Below, piece by piece: positions 59,150-64,000 of a DNA stretch of 64,000 bases. The stretch lies in assembly GCF_001741865.1 (NCBI RefSeq), contig NZ_CP017147.1, forward strand, positions 1,417,001 through 1,481,000, read 5' to 3'. Every line of letters starts with the position of its first letter. Position 1 is the stretch's first letter. The notes under the pieces are model-generated. The model saw only the letters and a program-made list of their open reading frames with translations, was not told the origin of the DNA and did not search any database. The stretch comes from Bosea vaviloviae. Lineage in GTDB: Bacteria; Pseudomonadota; Alphaproteobacteria; Rhizobiales; Beijerinckiaceae. The position numbers and the translations under genes are program-made.

Positions 59150-60115
59150 TCAGACGACGAGGTCGAGCGGCGGCACCGGCTCGCCGCGCGAGACATGGGC
59201 CATGTTGGCGAACATGCGCGTCACCGTCGGCGCGAAATTATCGGCGGCCATGGCGGCGAGATGCGGCGTCACGACGATGTTGTCGAGCGTCAGCAACTCG
59301 CTCTCAGCCGGCAGCGGTTCGACGGAGTAGACATCCATCGCCGCGCCGGCGATGTCCTTGGCGCGCAGCGCCACCACCAGATCGGCCTCGTTGACGACGC
59401 CTCCGCGCGCGACATTGATCAGCACCGCCGTCTTCTTCATCGCGGCCAAGGCGGCCTGGTCGATCAGATTGGTGGTCTCCGGCGTCAGCGGGCAATGCAG
59501 CGAGACGACGTCGGACTGGGCCAGAAGCTCGGCCATCGTGGCGTGCTTCACGCCGAGCGCGGCTTCCTCGCTGGCGCTGAGCGGCTGGCGCTTGGAATAG
59601 AGGATGGTGCAGCCAAAACCCTTGAGCAGCCTGGCGACATTCTTGCCGATGGCCCCAAAGCCGACGATGCCGACCGTCTTGCCCGAGAGCATGAAGGTCT
59701 CGCCCGGCAGGCGTCCGGTGGCCCACTGCCCCTTCTTCAGCTCGGCATGGCCATAGCCGATATAGCGCAGCGCCGAGATCATCAGTCCAAGCGTGAATTC
59801 GGCGACTGGCACGGCATTGCTGCCGGTGGTGCGGGCGACCTTGATGCCGAGCTCCTTTGCCGCGGCGACGTCGATATTGTCGACGCCGACGCCCCATTTA
59901 TGGAGGAGCTTCAGCTTCTTCGCCGCGCGCAGCACATCGGCGGAAACGCCGACCTGGCCGGAGATGGCGTAGTCGGCCTCGGCGATGATCTGCTTCATGT
60001 GCTCGTCGCCGCGCGCTGTGCCGTGGGTCAGCACGAAACCGGGCGGCAGCAGCGCGCGCAGCCTGTCGGCCCGCTCCGGGGTGGTGGAATCGAGGAGGAC
60101 GATGGTTTCGGTCAT
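59150..60115 (-). CDS. D-2-hydroxyacid dehydrogenase family protein
   Basis: A 321-residue NAD-dependent dehydrogenase. LTHGTARGDEHMKQIIAEADYAISG begins the substrate domain; the Rossmann motif is TVGIVGFGAIGKNVARLLKGFG. Catalytic residues fall in LINVARGGVVNEADLV (Arg), MDVYSVEPLP (Glu) and IVVTPHLAAM (His). It is a complete protein, unlike the remnant at 11669. It is the last gene of the minus-strand cluster with the GGT-like, RraA-like and permease genes and would interconvert a 2-keto acid and a D-hydroxy acid. Confidence 0.9.
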   Translation of the reverse strand: MTETIVLLDSTTPERADRLRALLPPGFVLTHGTARGDEHMKQIIAEADYAISGQVGVSADVLRAAKKLKLLHKWGVGVDNIDVAAAKELGIKVARTTGSNAVPVAEFTLGLMISALRYIGYGHAELKKGQWATGRLPGETFMLSGKTVGIVGFGAIGKNVARLLKGFGCTILYSKRQPLSASEEAALGVKHATMAELLAQSDVVSLHCPLTPETTNLIDQAALAAMKKTAVLINVARGGVVNEADLVVALRAKDIAGAAMDVYSVEPLPAESELLTLDNIVVTPHLAAMAADNFAPTVTRMFANMAHVSRGEPVPPLDLVV

Positions 60116-60154
60116 GGTCAGGGATCCGGTCGCAGAAGGGTCAGCGTAGAAGGG

Positions 60155-61831
60155 TCAAATGGAGAAGCGCACGCCGGCGCGGGCGAGCCCACCGGAGATC
60201 GCCACGGGGGTGCCGTCGGCGCGCCAGCAGGCGGCGCCGGTCAGCGTGCCGTCGGGGTTGAAGGAAATGGCGTTCATGCCGCCGGCGACGCGTGGCATGC
60301 GAACGATCCTGTGACCGCGCGCCGTGAGCTCATCAGCGACGCTGTCGGGGATCGCGGCCTCCAGCTCGAGGGCCCCGCCCTCGGTCCAGATGCGCGGCGC
60401 CTCGACCGCCTCCTGCAGGCTCATGCTGTGGTCGATCAGGTTGACGATCGCCTGCAGCGCCGAGGGGAAGATGCGCAGCGCGCCGGGCAGGCCGAGCGCG
60501 AAGGCGAGCTTGCCGTCGCGCAGCACTATCATCGGCGCCATCGAGGTGAAGACGCGCTTGCCGGGCGCGATCGAGAGGGCGCGGCCGGGATGCGGGTCGA
60601 AATTGAACATGTAGTTGTTGGTGAGCATCCCCGTGCCGGGGATCTGCGTGCAGGCGCCGAACAGGCCGTTGATCGTCTGGGTCGAGGTGACGACATTGCC
60701 TTGGGCATCGGCGACCGTGACATGGGTCGTGTCCATGGATTCTCCGCCCGAGAGCCCGGCGCTCCAGCTCCTGGCCTGGTCCATCGCGATCAGCGCGCGC
60801 CGCTCGCTGGCATAGGCCTTGTCGATCAGACGCTCGACCGGGACCTTGATGAAGGCGGGGTCGGCGGTGGCCACGGCACGATCGGCGAAGGCGATCTTCA
60901 GCGCTTCAGCCAGCAGATGCACTGAATCCGCCGAGCCGAAGCCGAGCGAGCCGATGCCGTAGCCCTCGAGGATGTTGAGCATCTGCACGATGTGCACGCC
61001 CGAGGAGGAGGGCGGCGGCGGGCCGACGATCTCGTAGCCGCGATAGGAGCCGCGCACCGGCTCGCGCGTCGCGACCTTGTAGGCGGCAAGGTCCGCCTGC
61101 TCGATCAGGCCGCCATTCGCCGCCATGAAATCCGTCAGCGCCTTGCCGAGCGGACCGTCATAGAGCGCAGCCGGTCCCTGCCTGGCGATCAGGCGCAGGC
61201 TTGCGGCATAGTCGGCCTGAACCAGCCGCGTGCCGGGCTCGATCGCTTTGCCTCCCACCAGCAGTAGCGCCGAAAGACCGGGATCGCGCGCGAGGTCGGC
61301 GACATTGTCGCTGATGCAGTTGGAGAGATAAGGCGTCGTGACGAAGCCGCGTTCGGCCAGTCCGATCGCCGGCTGCAGCACCTCCTCGAGTGAGAGCGTG
61401 CCGAAACGCGCCAGGGCCTCGCACCAGCCGGCGAGCGCGCCGGGAACCGCGACCGCCTTCGGCCCGACGACGTTGAGCCGGTCGCGCACGTCGCGCTGCC
61501 GGCCGACCTCGTCGGAGAGGCAGTCATACATCTCGGCGCTCGCCTTGAGCGGCGCGGTCGAGAGACCGTCGAGCACGACATGGCGGCCATCGGCCATGCG
61601 GATATGCGCGACGCCGCCGCCGAGGATGCCGACCATCATCGGTTCGACGACGGTGAGCGCGAAGAGCGAGGCGACGGCGGCATCGACGGCGTTGCCGCCG
61701 GCCAGCAGCATCTGCGAGCCCGCCGCCGAGGCCAGCGGGTGGTTCGTCACCACCATGCCGCGTGAACCGGTGGCGGGCTTCTTCTCGCAGGTGAAGGTCG
61801 CGACGCGCGGGGCGGGGGGAGCGGAGGTCAC
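60155..61831 (-). CDS. ggt: gamma-glutamyltransferase family protein, apparently cytoplasmic
   Basis: A 558-residue Ntn hydrolase. GMVVTNHPLASAAGSQMLLAGGNAVDAAVA opens the large subunit, PPPPSSSGVHIVQMLNILEGY is conserved, and the autoprocessing site MDTTHVTVADAQGN puts the nucleophile at Thr368. No signal peptide is seen; the N-terminus is hydrophilic (MTSAPPAPRVATFTCEKK), whereas most bacterial GGTs are periplasmic. With neighbouring permeases it may cleave a gamma-glutamyl or related amide after uptake. It could also be a cephalosporin-acylase-like relative. Confidence 0.88.
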   Translation of the reverse strand: MTSAPPAPRVATFTCEKKPATGSRGMVVTNHPLASAAGSQMLLAGGNAVDAAVASLFALTVVEPMMVGILGGGVAHIRMADGRHVVLDGLSTAPLKASAEMYDCLSDEVGRQRDVRDRLNVVGPKAVAVPGALAGWCEALARFGTLSLEEVLQPAIGLAERGFVTTPYLSNCISDNVADLARDPGLSALLLVGGKAIEPGTRLVQADYAASLRLIARQGPAALYDGPLGKALTDFMAANGGLIEQADLAAYKVATREPVRGSYRGYEIVGPPPPSSSGVHIVQMLNILEGYGIGSLGFGSADSVHLLAEALKIAFADRAVATADPAFIKVPVERLIDKAYASERRALIAMDQARSWSAGLSGGESMDTTHVTVADAQGNVVTSTQTINGLFGACTQIPGTGMLTNNYMFNFDPHPGRALSIAPGKRVFTSMAPMIVLRDGKLAFALGLPGALRIFPSALQAIVNLIDHSMSLQEAVEAPRIWTEGGALELEAAIPDSVADELTARGHRIVRMPRVAGGMNAISFNPDGTLTGAACWRADGTPVAISGGLARAGVRFSI

Positions 61832-61840
61832 GGTGTCGTC

Positions 61841-62521
61841 TCAGCCCTTCGCCGCGGCGATGGCGTCGAGCACCATCTTGGTCGCCCCGGAAAGATCGCC
61901 GAGCTTTTCGCCGGCCTTGACGCGGTCCTGGCTGCGCTCGCCGCGTTCCTGCCGGGCCAGTGCGGCATCGGCGATGGCCTCGGCCTCGTCGCGCGGCAGC
62001 ACCAGCACGCCCGATTCATCGGCCAGGATGACGTCGCCGGCCTTGACCGGAACATTGCCGCAGGAGATCGGCAGGTTCAGCGTGCCGCCGAGATTGTAGA
62101 GCCGCGTCGTGATCGGCGACATGCCCCGGCACCACATCGGGAAATCGCTGTCCTCGATCTCGGTCAGGTCGGTGCAGGGCCCGTCGACAATCCCGCCGAT
62201 CGCGCCCGCAGCCTTGGCCGCGACCGTGACGCCGCCGCCCCAGCAGGCATGCTTGTCGTCGCCGAGCCGGTCGACGACAAGGATGTCGCCGGGCCGCAGC
62301 AGGCCGAGCGTGTGGTGCAGCAGGGTCGAATCCTGGCCGGGGATGGCGAGCGTCACGGCGGCGCCGGCAATGCGCTTGCCGCGCAGCAGCGGCTGGATAC
62401 CGCGATCCATGAAGCCCCAATGCTGGGAATGGCCGATGGTCGCGGTTTCGACGCGCTGGAGCTTCTCGACGAGCGCGGCCGGCAGCTGCTCGGGCATGGG
62501 GGCGATGCGGTAATCGGGCAT
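61841..62521 (-). CDS. RraA-like/HMG aldolase family protein
   Basis: A 226-residue protein of the RraA/demethylmenaquinone methyltransferase-like fold. VDRLGDDKHACWGGGVTVAAKAAGAIGGIVDGPCTDLTEI contains the glycine-rich GGGVTxxAKxxG and the DG-x20-like D/R pattern of HMG/CHA aldolases and oxaloacetate decarboxylases. Its C-terminal region includes VILADESGVLVLPRDEAEAI. In catabolic clusters such proteins usually act as aldolases or 2-oxoacid decarboxylases, not as RNase E inhibitors. It lies between the permease and GGT-like genes. Confidence 0.87.
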   Translation of the reverse strand: MPDYRIAPMPEQLPAALVEKLQRVETATIGHSQHWGFMDRGIQPLLRGKRIAGAAVTLAIPGQDSTLLHHTLGLLRPGDILVVDRLGDDKHACWGGGVTVAAKAAGAIGGIVDGPCTDLTEIEDSDFPMWCRGMSPITTRLYNLGGTLNLPISCGNVPVKAGDVILADESGVLVLPRDEAEAIADAALARQERGERSQDRVKAGEKLGDLSGATKMVLDAIAAAKG

Positions 62522-62530
62522 GATGTTCTC

Positions 62531-63319
62531 CTATTTTCCAACGGCGCGCGCGACGCCGACAAGACGTTCCACGATGACGACGACGATCAGCGTCGCGACG
62601 ATCAGCAAGACGGACAGGGCCGCGACCAGCGGGTCGGTACGACCCTCGACATAGCGCACCATCTCGACCGGCAAGGTCGCGGCGCGCGGTCCCGACAGGA
62701 ACAGCGAGATCACGGTTTCGTCGAAGGACAAGAGGAAGGACAGGCAGGCGCAGGCGATCAGTCCCGGCGTCGCCAGCGGCAGGGTCACCCGCCAGACGAC
62801 GCGCCAGGGTTTCGCACCGAGCGTTGCGGCGGCGGCCTCGATGTCGTCGGGCAAGGTCGCGAAGGCCGTCGTCATCATCCGGATCACGAAGGGCACGGTC
62901 ACGGTCATGTGGCCGAGCACGAGGCCGGGCAGGGTCGCGGTCAAGCGCAGGGGCGTGAAGAACAGGAGCAGCGCAAGGCCCGTGATCAGGGTCGGCAGCA
63001 GCAGCGGCGCGAGGAAGAAATTGGTCAACGCGCCGCGCCAGCGGAACTGCCCCTTGTTCAGCGCGAGTGCCGCAGGCACGCCGAGCGCCAGCGAGAGCAG
63101 CGTGACCACGCAGGCGATCTGCACGCTGAGCCACAGCGCGGTCAGCAGCGGCGCGTTATGCGCGAGCTGGTTGAACCAGCGCAGCGAATAGCCGGAGGGC
63201 GGGAACAGGATGAAATTATCGGCGGAGAAGGCAAGCGCCACCACGATCGCGATCGGCGCCAGGATCAGCACATAGACGATCGCCGCAAGGCTGGAGAGAA
63301 CGCGTCCGGCGCCGTTCAT
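62531..63319 (-). CDS. polyamine-type ABC transporter permease (PotC-like)
   Basis: About 262 residues with six hydrophobic segments. LILAPIAIVVALAFSADNFILFPPSGYSLRWF is the family N-terminal pattern, the EAA-type loop is DDIEAAAATLGAKPWRVVWRVTLPLATPG, and SFDETVISLFLSG follows. The ATG at 63319 overlaps the partner permease stop by 4 bp; the longer frame upstream is the partner gene read in another frame. The ATPase and binding protein are not in the window and may lie beyond base 64000. Confidence 0.88.
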   Translation of the reverse strand: MNGAGRVLSSLAAIVYVLILAPIAIVVALAFSADNFILFPPSGYSLRWFNQLAHNAPLLTALWLSVQIACVVTLLSLALGVPAALALNKGQFRWRGALTNFFLAPLLLPTLITGLALLLFFTPLRLTATLPGLVLGHMTVTVPFVIRMMTTAFATLPDDIEAAAATLGAKPWRVVWRVTLPLATPGLIACACLSFLLSFDETVISLFLSGPRAATLPVEMVRYVEGRTDPLVAALSVLLIVATLIVVVIVERLVGVARAVGK

Positions 63320-64000
63320 CGCTGCAATCCTCTTGCGGCGATGTTGGAGGCGACGAGCAGCAGCAGCAGAAGCACCAGCGTGTAGATCGCCAGCACCGAG
63401 GCTGTGGGCCAATTGGTGTTGGTCGTCGCCTGCTCGAAGATTTCCGTCGCCAGCACGAAGACGCGCCCGCCGCCGAGCAGCTTTGGCGTGATATAGGCCG
63501 ACATCGAGAGCACGAAGCCGAGGCCCGCCGCCAGCGCCAGCGCCGGCAGGCTGAGCGGCAGCGTCACGCGCCAGAAGGTGCGCGCCGGCGAGGCGCCCAG
63601 GCTGCGCGAGGCCTCTTCCAGCGTCCGGTCGAGCTGGCCGAAGCCCGCGAGCAGCGCCAGGATCATATAGGGCATGATGCTCTCGGCCAGGCCGATGGTG
63701 ACGCCGGTCCAGTTGAAGACGAGCTTGAGGGGCGTCGAGATCAGGCCGAGCGACTGGGCCAGCGTGTTGACGAGGCCGCGATCGCCCAGGATCGCGAGCC
63801 AGCCGAAGACGCGCACCACGCCCGAGATCAGCATCGGCATGATCGCGATCACAGCGAGCAACCCGCGAAAGCGCGAAGTGGTGCGGAACAGGAACAGCGC
63901 GACCGGGTAGGACAGCATCAGCGCAATCAGCGTCGCGCTGAGCGAGAGCCAGAGCGAGTTCAGCGTTAATTCGAAGGTGAAGCCGTCGCTGAAGACCTCC
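63316..64000 (-). CDS. polyamine-type ABC transporter permease (PotB-like), 5' end outside window
   Basis: The frame is open through the window edge on the minus strand (about 228 residues visible), so the N-terminus is missing. PotB-type motifs are present: SAYITPKLLGGGRVFVLATEIFEQ, the loop RTLEEASRSLGASPARTFWRVTLPLSLPA and PMLISGVVRVFGWLAILGDRG. It overlaps the PotC-like partner by 4 bp. The two form the membrane part of a second polyamine-type importer in this window, tied to the RraA, GGT-like and dehydrogenase genes downstream. Confidence 0.87.
   Translation of the reverse strand, partial: EVFSDGFTFELTLNSLWLSLSATLIALMLSYPVALFLFRTTSRFRGLLAVIAIMPMLISGVVRVFGWLAILGDRGLVNTLAQSLGLISTPLKLVFNWTGVTIGLAESIMPYMILALLAGFGQLDRTLEEASRSLGASPARTFWRVTLPLSLPALALAAGLGFVLSMSAYITPKLLGGGRVFVLATEIFEQATTNTNWPTASVLAIYTLVLLLLLLVASNIAARGLQR

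Overview
The window is GC-rich (mid-60s percent by eye), gene-dense DNA from an alphaproteobacterium. The gene content (many ABC uptake systems, DAO-family amine oxidoreductases, LysR regulators) and the intergenic palindromes (CGTCATTGCGAG..., CCCGAGAATGACG, and the CACCGGTTCGCGTGAAGAAAA type) suggest Hyphomicrobiales, perhaps a Bosea-like soil bacterium. That placement is inference. I saw no rRNA, tRNA or CRISPR array. One insertion sequence is present. Almost everything is transport, catabolism and local regulation.

Layout. (1) 1-9880: the 3' end of a four-carbon acid-sugar kinase gene, a ROK repressor, and a divergent seven-gene catabolic operon: a carbohydrate-type ABC transporter (binding protein, two permeases, ATPase), an aspartase/argininosuccinase-superfamily lyase, a PfkB kinase and a GlmS/NagB-II-like SIS protein. 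(2) 9989-16000: a double cupin, two related GNAT acetyltransferases, a 2-hydroxyacid dehydrogenase remnant, an AraC-type regulator, a class III aminotransferase and its Lrp-type neighbour. (3) 16185-27334: a polyamine-type ABC operon (ATPase, HAD hydrolase, DAO oxidoreductase, binding protein, two permeases), a divergent LysR gene, and a HAD/aldehyde dehydrogenase pair. (4) 27582-42492: an ArgE-like deacylase, a SnoaL-like protein, a minus-strand operon (XRE-cupin regulator, DAO, RidA, amidase, DAO), then two peptide-type binding proteins, two Dpp-type permeases, a MOSC protein and a sarcosine-oxidase-like enzyme. (5) 42558-47606: hydantoinase/oxoprolinase HyuB and HyuA with a LysR gene. (6) 47746-54478: a phosphoesterase, an IS5-family element inserted at its stop codon, a MarR-MFS-SDR module, a LysR gene and an esterase-like protein without the nucleophile serine. 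(7) 54530-59084: an HAE1-type RND efflux pair ending in a clear intrinsic terminator. (8) 59150-64000, minus strand: two polyamine-type permeases (one cut by the window edge), an RraA-like protein, a gamma-glutamyltransferase-like enzyme and a 2-hydroxyacid dehydrogenase.

How the genes fit together. Most modules import a nitrogenous or sugar-derived compound and break it down: DAO-family enzymes oxidise amines, aldehyde dehydrogenase and RidA deal with reactive products, and amidase, hydantoinase and GGT-like enzymes open amide bonds. Local regulators sit beside likely target sites. An AT-rich palindrome lies in the ROK/binding-protein gap. ATAA-N7-TTAT sites occur near two different LysR genes. 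Near-identical 17-bp elements precede both marR and the MFS gene.

The best candidate for an undescribed system is the first operon. It joins a non-canonical C-N lyase to a PfkB kinase and a SIS deaminase/deglycase, with no NagA-like deacetylase. This suggests breakdown of an amino-sugar/aspartate-type conjugate.
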